Origin: Patagioenas fasciata
Taxonomy: Eukaryota; Chordata; Aves; Columbiformes; Columbidae
DNA: 64,000 bases
Assembly (NCBI RefSeq): GCF_037038585.1
Contig: NC_092525.1
Coordinates: 17,836,867 to 17,900,866, forward strand
Direction: 5' to 3'
The notes beneath the pieces are model-generated. The model saw only the letters and a list, made by a program, of their open reading frames with translations. It made no database searches and was not told the DNA's origin. Both the position numbers and the translations under genes were made by a program. Shown in pieces: positions 53,996 to 64,000 of the stretch (within the stretch, counting starts at the first letter, position 1; each line of letters starts with the position of its first letter).

Positions 53996-56434
53996 CGCAC
54001 GCGTGTAATTGCTCATCGCGCTGTTGGATCCTTATAACTTGCTGTTTTTCTTTCCTCTGTAGGTTTTTTGTTAATACCGCACTAACCGGGATGGAGATCA
54101 GGTTTGCTCCTTGTGCACCCCGCCAGGTTTCTCTATAGACAGGGGGAGAGCGGCGTGTGGGGCTGGAAGAGTCTTGTCCTGTGCGTGGGGATGGGCTGTG
54201 GGCAGGGTACAGCGGGGATCCCGGCCGTGTGATGCTAAAGGAATCGTGGTTTGCAGGAAACCAAGTGAAAAATACATAGAATCGCCAGCCCCAAAGGGGC
54301 AGGAGGTGGAAGAGGAGTTTAAAAAACAGCCAGACACGTGTAAAAAGCTTCTAAATGCAAGAACTGGCAGCGAGTGCTGGAAACGGGTTTTAAAAAGTGT
54401 ATGGAAATAGGCAATACCTTAGCAACACCAAGAGCAAAAAATGTGTATTAGACTGCAAAACGAATGTGGGTTTTGCCTAAAAAGGGGATTCTTCAGATGA
54501 TTAATAGGGAACCCGCTTTGGCTTTTTGCATTATTGTATCTTTAGTCTGACTAAAGCAAAGCAAAAATCGGTGTGTGTGTTAGACGCGAAGAAACAAATC
54601 ATATTTGCATTGGAGTAAGGGCTAGATCCTCTCTGGAGAAAATGGCATCAGCCTTTAGGATATGTGTGTAACTCTGTATTTGTGCCAAAAGGTGCCGGGA
54701 AGGGGTTGTTCACCTCTGTGGTTGTGTCTGCTCCCTTTAAATAGCGTAACAGTAACTGTTGGGGCATGGAATAAAATCTTTAAATGAGGGTCAAGGCATA
54801 CTTGAATTAGAAACCAGCAATGCTTCTCTCATCGCTACAGCCTGTGAAATGTAGGATTCCCCATCCTACAGTGATTCCACTCTACTGAAATCTGTAGAAT
54901 TTTTCTACTGGAATGGTAATGGTGGTGTGAAAACGCCTCGAAGTGAGAGCAAGTGGTTTGTTAATTAAGCAGTTTCCTTCCTTTTCAGAAGTCACCATTG
55001 TGTTCACAGAATTTATTAATATTTTTTACCAAGTGTTTTGTGTGTGTTCTTTTTTTTCTAGCAACAGCGGATTCTTTAAGGATTAATCTATAAATGGTGG
55101 CAAATCTGCAGGTTTCGAGATATATGTTTAAGTCATCTTACGTCAGTATTGCATAATCTGTTGACTGTCCCCTTTTTGTGTGATTTATGTTTGTAGTTTG
55201 TTTTAAAATGTACAAATATTTTTTTTTTTACACTGCGTGCTTCTCTTCGGATATTTCATGTTTGTCTCTCCATTGCCCTCTTGAGTTAAAAACTTGTAAG
55301 GCACCATGTTAATAGCTGGATCCAGCTGAGTGTTACGTATTTCTCTTTTAAAAACAGTCTCCATAACATCTCAGGATATGCTGTTTTCCAAGTAAGTTTA
55401 TCAGAGTGTTAAACCAGTTTTGGAGTTTCAGCTTCTTCATGGTAGAAACATGAGAGCAACTTGTACTGATGAAGTCTGCCAACATCATAAATGAACTTTC
55501 TATAGAAACTTAATAACACATTAACTTTTACAATGTAAAACTATTGTGTTTTTTAAACTAATTTCAGAACTCAGTGTATTTCATTCCCTTAACCAGAGGG
55601 TAAGTGGCGGGGGTGTAGAAATAGTTCCATGATCTTTTCAGCAACGCCTGTTTTTAAGGAAAAAAAAAAAGGGGGTTAAAATATATGTTGATATGAGCTT
55701 ATAATTTAAGTACTTTGCAGTGTTGTTTATTTCACAATTGGATCCTATGACCTAAAAATGCCAACTGCATCCTTGAGGCACCTTCAGGCTATGTCGCTTG
55801 TGTTGAGTGCTGCTCCCCTCCAAGCCATTGGCTGGCTGAGCCAGCCTTGGAATCGCGTGTGACAAACTCCGATGGAGCCCAGCTGTGTTTGTAAAGCCCC
55901 AGCGCCCGGCGGGCTCGGTGCAGCGTGTGGCACAGTCACGGTGTGGTGCTGCCCTCGTACTCACGCTGTGAGCGATCCCGCTCCTCCACTGCCGCCAGAG
56001 TAGCTCTGGTAACTGCCTTGGCTCTCTGCCATTCTGCCCACTGACTGTCTGCTTCGTGACATTCAATACTTGAGTAGCATAAACCAAATGCTTTTTTCTA
56101 GCTCCGGTAAATTTAACAGGGAGAGGGGGGTGGCCCTATTCTCTCTAGTGGTATCTGTAGAGTGGTTAGTTACCTTTTCTCCGTTAAATCCAGTGTTTGA
56201 CCAGAAGAACCTACTACTTAAATGCTTTGCAGAAGCCACAGTGGTCATTAAGATAGCACTAATCATCTGGATAATTTTCTGGACTGAAAGCTTACTTCTG
56301 TTAAACTCTCCTGAGCCTTTCAGCTGAGCGTCCCTTGGGGTGACACGGTTTTTTTTGGGATGCGTAAGGGATTGCGGATATGGAGGACGCACTGGCTGGG
56401 CAGTGTTGCGGAGGGGCTGCGCTGACTGACAGGC
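53996..56434. other. Region between CpG island and miR-101-1
   Basis: A strong plus-strand acceptor (TTTCTTTCCTCTGTAG|G at about 54061) might begin a non-coding exon, but no convincing donor settles its end. No repeat family was recognised. Confidence 0.45.
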
Positions 56435-56509
56435 TGCCCTGGCTCAGTTATCACAGTGCTGATGCTGTCTCTTGTAAAGGTACAGTACTGTGATAACTGA
56501 AGGATGGCA
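56435..56509 (+). ncRNA. MIR101-1: miR-101-1 precursor hairpin (75 nt)
   Basis: The 75-nt stem-loop carries mature miR-101-3p at 56481-56501 (starting TACAGTACTGTG, ending TAACTGAA) and the 5p arm at 56445-56466 (starting CAGTTATCACAG). Both arms match the vertebrate microRNA exactly, as far as I recall it; the loop differs from human by a couple of bases. Outer bases TGCC/GGCA close the stem. miR-101 is processed by Drosha and Dicer and represses targets through its seed, classically EZH2. In mammals MIR101-1 also lies between JAK1 and AK4, on the JAK1 strand, which fits this orientation. Confidence 0.97.
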
Positions 56510-56627
56510 GCCATCTGAGCTTCACGGGGCCCTGCGGACCGACAGACGTACAGCACAGTATCCTGCTGGAGTGGAGTGTACTTGTTTAAAATGCACCCCT
56601 TTGCATAGAAGTCAGAGGTTTTATTTG

Positions 56628-56633
56628 AATAAA
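56628..56633 (+). terminator. Polyadenylation signal AATAAA, possible 3' end of the miR-101-1 host transcript
   Basis: AATAAA 119 bases after the hairpin, followed by the T/GT-rich TGCCTGTTGAGTGTTTTGCC at about 56658-56677. Placement suggests a short primary transcript. Inferred, not proven. Confidence 0.45.
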
Positions 56634-56679
56634 GTATTATGCTTTATGTAAAGTTTGCCTGTTGAGTGTTTTGCCTTGG

Positions 56680-59600
56680 AAGATCTTCTAGAAATGCTGT
56701 GCTTTTTCCAAAAATGGTTCAGAAAGCAGATCTCTGTGCAGCGTGGCAAAGTATTAAAGAGCAGAGGGGCGGGTCAACGGGTAATACTTGGTACCAGTAC
56801 AGACAGAAATGACTAGCTACACAGAAAACAAAACCCTGTTTTGGTGCTTTTAAAAATAGTTTAAAATGTCAGTCTTGGCTAATTGGTCTCTTAACTCATT
56901 TTTTGTATGTCTCAATATCTGGAAATAGATGGTGGGATGGGTTATTTTGCCCATGAAGTGGGTTGTTGATGCAGCTGGTACAGGGTTTGTTTGGGACTTC
57001 TTTGCCCCAGTGAGTGGGAAACTGCAAATTTCCCGGGTAGTTTCTCTAGCAATGTCATCGAAATACCTAGAAAGGAGGAGGTTTTAATGGAACCTACTCT
57101 TGGCTGCAGCAGCTGTCTGTTTTTTGTGCCATGTGAATTCAATGGTGGTGGAAGGCTGAGGGTTTATGTGTCCTGCAGTGCTGGGACACGACAGCAGAGG
57201 GGCCCCGCGGGCCAGGTTGTGTTGAGGAGTGTGAAATCTGAGGGTTTTTTGATAAAAATAAGCAGAGACGTGCAGATGTTAGTGCAGTGCCTGTTCCCAT
57301 GAGCCCCCACCCCCAAGGGAGTACATGGTCCTCAGCCTGTGGAGGCTGGAGGCTGATGCATCAGTTGCAAGAGGTCACAGTTTATTCTTGATATCACGCT
57401 AAGTGTGGTCATTAACCCCGTGGTGTTTAGAAAACTCTTCCTTCTGGACTGGATGGTTCACGACTGTCCAGGGCCTTGCCCTGCGCTTCCCTGTGGAGCC
57501 CAGGCTCCAGGGAGAAGATGGGGACGAGTTCAACCAGCACTCTGCTCCAAGATGGCAATTACATGGTTGATGTTACTGCTCCAGTGTTCTTCACTGGAAG
57601 CTGTTTCTGCCAGACCGTGCTGTTGGCGATGTCTGTTGGCCCAGATGAGGTTGGTGCTGTACAGCCGTGGTGGAACATTTTGCCAGCGTGCGTCATTTAA
57701 ATGGGGGGAAATTATTACTAGTGTTATGATAGCAGCTTGAGTCTGTTTCTGGAGGAGGACTCTATTGTACTAGAAGCTCTGCAAATGATAAAAAAGACAT
57801 CCTGCTACTAAGAGTTTAAGTTCTATATAGATTAAAATCTGAACAGTCAACCCTCAGCTTCCTCTCTGCCTCTTTCCGAAGCCTGCAGGCAGCCCTTGAC
57901 CTGGGCAGGAATATCCTCACCCCAAAAAGCAGAGGTGGTCACCACCTGTGGTTCAGCAGCCATCCTTGGACACCAGCGTTCTTCCCTCATGCACCGCGCC
58001 ATGTTTTGGTTGCAGGATGGATGGGAGACAAGAGGGGCTGTGGGATCTTGGGGGTGTGAGTGTTTGTAAGCTTGCAGGCTGTCCAGGGCTGGGTTTGATC
58101 TCTTTTTAGCTATTTCTGTTGTTTCAGGAGCCAGCAGGTGCTCTGGGAACATGTCTCTTCTTTCCTGGGTGAAAGGCAGGTGACCAGTGGAGTTTGGAGC
58201 TGGAAGGAGTGGGGTGTGCACCCAGCTTCTCCTGGTGCTGCCCCAAGGATGGCTTTGGATGTTCTCTGATGAGTACAGTCAGGATGCTGACTCAGACTAA
58301 AAACCAAAAAGTTCTCTTCATTCCTATGGGAAATAAGTGCTCAGAGCCAGATAGAAGGTTTGTTATGGACCAGATCCAAGGAATAAAGTCCCTCACCTAC
58401 CAAACCATGGGTCAGGTTTGAGGGTGAATGAACAACCTGGGTCATCTGGTGGGACGTGCAGCAAAGCTGCTCACTGTGTGCTGCAGGACATGTCATATTC
58501 TGCTGAGAGAGAGCAAAGAGGCTGTTCAAATGACATGTGCCTCTGGCTTCAGCTTGTGATTCTCGTTTCCTGTTACAAGTACAACTTTGAGCTCTGGCAT
58601 GGGACAGGAACTGCAGCGCTGTCTGTGCCTGAAAACAACACCTCTGCCATCAGATTTACTGGGAGCCTTTATCTCGCTCTCGAGCTCAGCGGACGTAGAG
58701 TCCATCTCTTTTTCCTGTAGCTTCCTACTGATACAGTAATGGGACAGACTTATTATAAATATTGAGTTTGCTGTATCTAAATATTGCTACATACAAACAA
58801 TGAAACTATCGATAAAGTCTTTTTTGGCAGTGGAGCACTTCCTCCCACGAACCGTATTAAAGCAAGATGTAAACAACATGGGTACAATGATAAATCGCAT
58901 CACTTTCTGCTCAAAAATACGGTCTCTGAGGACCATCAGTTTTCTGATAAAACTTTCTCTAATTTATGGGTTTGATCCCAAGGCAAGGCAGTTTCCTTGT
59001 GACACGTCTCAGCTGTCATTCCAGATGGATTTTTTCTAACCCAGTGGTTCTCAGGCCGTTGTAGCAGGAAAGTCCCTTTTCCCATCTGGAGGCTGTCGCC
59101 TTCCCACCCACATTTTGCATGAGAAGAGCAGCAGTTCTGCTCCTGCAACATCTCGGGGCTGCGAGGCTGCAGACAGGAACGGCTGTTCTGCTCCTGGCTC
59201 TCATCCACAAATGAGCCTTGTAAGGGTCGAAGTCTCTGCTCAGAGCAAGCTGGCCAGCCGCTCTCGGCTTCTGACAACCGCGGGATCAAAGACATCCATT
59301 GTCTGCAAGCACTCAGCCTTGAAACCAGGTGAACATGTTGCCTTTCCCCAGCATGCTTTTCTTTTAAGAATGTGACTTCTGTTACTGTTCAGCATGAAGC
59401 CTCAGTATCAAAAAGCCTTGACTTAATTGTACTAAAATAAAAAGAATCCTTCCCAACGGAGTTTCAAGTATGCAGTCGTTGTTTCCAAGTCCAGCAGTGC
59501 CCCATATGAATCAAATTGTGTTTTAATTACTGTTCGTTCAAGTCATCTCTGGCTAGCGCAGAGCACTTCGCCTTGAACAGTAATACGGGCCTTCTTCATT

Positions 59601-60467
59601 AAACATCTTTACAAATCAAGTAGCCTAATTGTAATGTCCAGATATGTGCAAATATTCCATATACCAGAATGTAACTTGGTTTTAGGTCAGGTTAAGCAAT
59701 TTCTGAATGTGAACCTGGGGATGCTGGACAAAGTAAAATGAAAAAAGCCAAGTTGACGTAAACTGTGCTGAGGTCTGTTTGTGTGATTGGAAATGTCACC
59801 AGCTCAGCCATGCACTGTTATTTTTTCTTTGGATGCAGAAGCATCTTCTTGGCATGCCACCTCCAAAAACTGCGCAGTTAGAGCACCTTGCCTGCAAAAT
59901 TTCATGAGCTTAACAATAATTCAACATTATTCACTCATTACAAATATGCTCAGCTCAACTGTGGTGATATTTTTGTTTTCTTGAAGTGAAATCAGATCGA
60001 TGTCTTGGAGCTACATTCCTGCTCCAGCTGTTCTCAGGGGAGTGCGTGATTATGGCTTATGTTCTCACTCCTGTTTTCAGGTGAGGGTCCTTTTCCGCTC
60101 TGTGCAAACACTGCTGAGTAACAGTAACAGCAATTCCATGTGCCTCTTACTGGGAAACATAGTCCCCAAGAATACTGTGTGAACAGAGGATGACAAGATC
60201 ATTCTTCCTTTCTGCATAAAATATTTCTGACTGTATCTCACATTTTGGAGATATCTTCTAACCCTGTGTTTTTTGTCAGTAGCTTGATTCACAAAGGGAA
60301 ACTGTGACTTTAATTGATGTCTGATTGGGGACAAAAATACTCATCAGGAACTGAGTGTTTCAGTGTGGTAGAGTATTGAAGTTATTGCTATCATTTCTGT
60401 GTCCAGGCAGATAATAAAGTCAGGATTGTGCAACTTGGTACATAGTTTGCTCTTCATAACATTTCAG
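56680..60467. other. Intergenic region right of miR-101-1
   Basis: No exon, repeat family or RNA was recognised. Longer open frames (for example 57405-57740) lack homology. Confidence 0.5.
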
Positions 60468-60896
60468 AGGAGCAGGAGAGGGCCATGGATCTATGGAGCA
60501 CAAGGGTGATGGGACCGGCTGAGGGACCTGGGGGGTTCAGCCTGGAGAACATGAGCTGAGGGGAGACCTTCTGATCTCTGAACTGCCTGAAAGGAGCTTG
60601 GAGCCAGGGGGGTCGGGCTCTGCTCCCAAGGAACAAGCGCCAGGACCAGAGGAAATGGCCTCAAGTTGCGCCAGGGGAGGTTGAGGTTGGATGTTGGGAA
60701 CAATTTCTTCCCCAAAGGGCTGTTGGGCATTGGAACAGGCTGCCCAGGGCAGTGGTGGAGTCACCATGCCTGGAGGGGTTGAACAGATGTGGAGATGACG
60801 TTCTCAGGGACATAGGTCAGTGCCAGGGGTGGTTTAACAGTTGGACTCAATGATCTAAGAGGTCTTTTCTAACCAAAATGATTTCATCATTCTATG
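60468..60896 (+). repeat. CR1 LINE 3'-end fragment
   Basis: About 430 bp of plus-strand CR1: GAGAACATGAGCTGAGGGGA, GGCCTCAAGTTGCGCCAGGG, CATTGGAACAGGCTGCCCAG, ending ATTTCATCATTCTATG. Close sister of the copies at 32467-32818 and 34972-35403. Confidence 0.95.
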
Positions 60897-63386
60897 TGTG
60901 GATTAATATACTCCTGCACCAGATCATGCATTTATGTTGGGCTAATGTTCAAGCTCTCTGCGACCAAATACTGCTGGAACCAGAGGAACAACCCCTGTTC
61001 GCTCCAAAGGGCTGTGGCACAAACCTGCACTGCAGATCATGGGTCCCAATCTCAAGCTCCTCATTGACTTAAGAGTATGAGAGCTGCACTTAATCTGGGC
61101 TTTTTGATACACAGGGATGTGCATCTGACACTGGAAAAAACCTCCTTCAAATGTAGCAGAAAGCAGAGGAAAAAAGAGGTGTGATGCTGCTCGGGAGGGA
61201 AACAGCTCATGGTTTGAGTGGCTCCCTGGATCTTCTGAAATCAGGCAGCGCAGCCTCAAACAGCCCAGGACATGTCAGTCCCCAGTGCTGTGTGGACACT
61301 GGTCTCCTTACATTAAGGTGTGGTGCTCTGGTCAGGGAGATGGAGGGGTGGAGAAGGCAGGTGGTACTCAGCGCTCCCTCTGCCAGTTTGCTGCCTCCTC
61401 CCTACAGTGAAGGGGAGAGCTTCCTATTGACTGCCTTCCATTTGAATTAACTCCAGAAACAGGAAAAGTACACTGAATAATTCAGGAGAGACATGTGTTT
61501 AAACATTTGCACAAGCTTCAGGTTCTTTCTGCCTAAAAATAAGTCAGTGAGAGAGAAAATGATTCTTTTTGAGGTGTTGGTGGATGGACAACAGAGCTGT
61601 GGACCCCATCCCAACACCATCATCTTGCTCCACCTGAGAAGACACCATCCATGGGTATTGTCCTGGCTGCTGGGACCAGCCTGGGGCTGACGGTGGTGGA
61701 AAATTCAAGGGAAGGAATTGAGGGCTGTGCGCACAAGAGCAGCACCAGCACAGGTGGGTTTGGTTGAGTAGTAGCAAAGAGCTTGTGGCAAAGAGCCCTG
61801 GAGAAAGGGCTGATAGAGAAGTAGGTGAGAGCTCAGGAACAGGTCTGAACATCAGGGTTTAATAACTGAGAGGCTTACCTCCTGCCTTTTTTTTTTTTAA
61901 TAAAGAGAGCATAACTTTAATAAAAACAAGCAAAACGGTGAATCCACAGATGCCTCTTAAGGTCAGCGCTTTGGAGCACCAGAGCAGATGTGATTCTTCC
62001 AGAGGGACATGGATGAGGAGGAGTCGGGACCTTTCCCGTGGAAGCACAGCAAGAGAGGCTGTGCCCGGGGTTCCCTGCTGGATTGGTATATTTCATAAAC
62101 AAACCATTTCCTTAAACATGTTATCTTCATGTTCCCAGAGTGATTAAAAAAAATTACATGTGTTTTTTAGAAAAATTTCTACCTGGTGCAGAACAACATT
62201 GTCTCAAGACAGCATGTGATGCCACCCCTCCAGCATCCAAAGCCTTACTGCATTCGGTTTGAAATGCACTGCTCCAGGGCACTCTGGAAATTAAAATTTC
62301 CAGAGGCTTGTTGCTAATGAAGACTAATTAATTTTTGATGTAAATGTGACATGCTGCTGCAGTTGCATCTGCATGCCCGTTAAAGGAAAACTGATTTTGA
62401 TCTCAATCCGCAGTGGGTGTTTCATCTGAAAATTATTAGAGGAACACAGTGACTATTTAGTTCCTTTTTAGTCTGAGGATTTTCCACTTTTTCAGCCCTT
62501 CAACTCAGACAAGTTAAAGGAAACACACCACAGCCTTTTAGAACAATTGTTTGAAATACAGCGTGTTTCACTTAAGAGGAAATGAGGAAAACCAAAGTTA
62601 CATAAAATGAGAGAAAAATCCTACGCTGCTTTTCACCTCCATAGGTTTCATGGAATGAAATGTCCCCAGTGTACATGGTTAAGCAGCATGGCAGGACAGA
62701 GACAAAGACTGGGGCACTGAGCTCCTGATGGTGATATTGCCCATCTTTAACGGGCTTGGGAAAAAGTCCACATTTCTCCAGATTTGGAGTTTATTTGCCA
62801 TCACGTGTGTATTTCTGAACCCTTTGTGCTGTTACGAGCAACATCCTTCCTCAAAACATGGCCTTAATTCTGTATTCGACAGAGAGAGAACATGGCAAAC
62901 GCAACATAAAAATGCTGCTTTATAAAATAGACCAAGGAAATTCAGCTTCCAAAAGTACACAAGAGTAAAATAATAGCAACAGAATGTGCTTTGGAACTTG
63001 TCCAAGCAAGGTTTTATATCCTGGCTGCTAGCAATTCATTAAAGATTTTAGAAATGCTGCGTGCTCCAGGTTACATGCATTCTCCTGAAAGAGCCAGGAG
63101 CACCTGGTCTGGGATGCTGGACACTGATCTGAGAAATGTCCCCAGCCATGTAAACAAGCTCTGCAATCTGCAAACCATGAGGAACATGAATCAATGTTGT
63201 GTGTCATTTTTTTGTATGTGACAAATGTGGCATTTCCAACCCCAAAACATTTAATCATTGCTCTGGTTGAGGTCACTTCTCTCTTTTGTCCTTCCCCACC
63301 AGCAGATCCACCTCCAGTTCCAGTTAGTGCTAGACTTGCACTTATAAAACCTGACTGTTGCACATATAGCTTTCTCTGGGTTGTGT

Positions 63387-63408
63387 ATATATATATATTT
63401 ATATATAT
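63387..63408. repeat. TA-rich microsatellite
   Basis: TATATATATATTTATATATA-type run. Confidence 0.85.
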
Positions 63409-63675
63409 GGAGCTAGTATATAAGTGTGTCTAGCTGTAGTGGTGTGGATGGCAGGCAGCAAGCCGGTACCTGTGAACTGTGCCAGCACCAAACTCATCCT
63501 TCTGGAGACAGCCAGGCTGGAAAGTACATGAGCTGTAGAAAATGTATGTGATGTTCTGGGCAATGTTTATGTGTCTTAGAGTATTTTCTCAGCTTCCTGG
63601 AAGCACAATAAAAAGGTGCTCACTGATGGAGCCTGGCTTCAGTGGAGGGGGAATCAGAAGAGGGATTTGGAGCTG

Positions 63676-63726
63676 GCCACCACCATCGCCAGCACCATGA
63701 TGACCACGATGACCACCACCACCACA
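63676..63726. repeat. Degenerate ACC/ATG trinucleotide repeat
   Basis: CCACCACCATCGCCAGCACC, then ATGATGACCACGATGACC and ACCACCACCAC. Confidence 0.8.
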
Positions 63727-64000
63727 CTGCTCCATGACATTTCAGAACAGTGATGGCTGAGACAACAAAGCAGATTGAGGCTGCTCTGGTTGCCGTGTGC
63801 CAGCTACCACGGACACTAGTGTAACTGCTGTAACTCCATCCTTTGCAGCTACTCTACAGCTCTTTGCACAAACCCAGTTTCTGCTTCACAATGAGTGAAC
63901 ATAAGGTATGTTTTCCAGCAGAGAAATCTGGAAAAAAAAATGCAAATAATGCTGTTGGTTCAGTTTGTGTTAGGAGGACAATGAAGAATCAGAAAGCTTG

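Larger units (their letters stand above)
60897..64000. other. Right-hand intergenic region, no exon recognised
   Basis: Contains a TA-rich simple repeat (63387-63408) and a degenerate ACC/ATG trinucleotide stretch (63676-63726). JAK1 is expected further right, but none of its coding sequence is visible. Confidence 0.5.

Noticed and set aside
54062-54101. Mini-exon after the strong acceptor near 54061
   Set aside because: The acceptor is good, but the possible donors (CAG|GTTTGC, CCAG|GTTTCT) are weak, so limits could not be supported.
63888-63910. ATGAGTGAACATAAG followed by GTATGT as a possible JAK1 or other first exon
   Set aside because: The peptide does not resemble the JAK1 N-terminus, and no acceptor or promoter supports it.

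Overview
The window is nuclear DNA from a bird. Spliceosomal genes with GT-AG introns, about a dozen 5'-truncated CR1 LINE fragments, CpG-island promoters and an avian-type solo LTR all point to Aves. The species cannot be fixed from the sequence. The gene order matches the JAK1 / MIR101-1 / AK4 / DNAJC6 block of amniotes, read here on the reverse strand.

Layout from left to right. (1) 1-26.5 kb: twelve coding exons of DNAJC6 (auxilin) on the minus strand. They encode the N-terminus, PTEN-like domain, C2 domain and the start of the clathrin-binding region. The 3' exons, including the J domain, lie off the left edge. The long-isoform first exon sits in a CpG island at 26.2-26.9 kb. (2) 26.9-38.2 kb: upstream part of DNAJC6, with CR1 copies and a CpG-rich element at 36.6-36.9 kb. 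A second CpG-rich patch holds a 22-base coding first exon (38020-38041) that would give the short auxilin isoform. (3) 40.0-52.4 kb: the complete five-exon AK4 gene (223 codons plus stop) on the minus strand, with a probable 2.6 kb 3' UTR and polyadenylation signal near 40.07 kb. (4) 52.4-54 kb: AK4 promoter with a ZNF143-type site, a 45-bp-unit minisatellite, and a second CpG island that probably drives a plus-strand transcript. (5) 56.4-56.7 kb: a full microRNA-101-1 precursor on the plus strand, followed by a good polyadenylation signal. (6) 56.7-64 kb: non-coding sequence with one CR1 copy. JAK1 is expected to lie beyond the right edge; none of its coding exons was recognised.

Auxilin recruits Hsc70 to strip clathrin from synaptic vesicles. 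AK4 is a mitochondrial-matrix adenylate kinase family member. miR-101 is a regulatory RNA. They share a chromosomal neighbourhood but not an obvious pathway. The most noteworthy points are: Arg at AK4 residue 159, where human AK4 has Gln; the hidden alternative DNAJC6 first exon; the miR-101 unit with its own candidate promoter and 3' end; the promoter minisatellite; and a solo LTR with an exact 6-bp target duplication. I see no prokaryotic-style system and no new protein family. All exon borders come from reading splice sites and protein similarity by eye.
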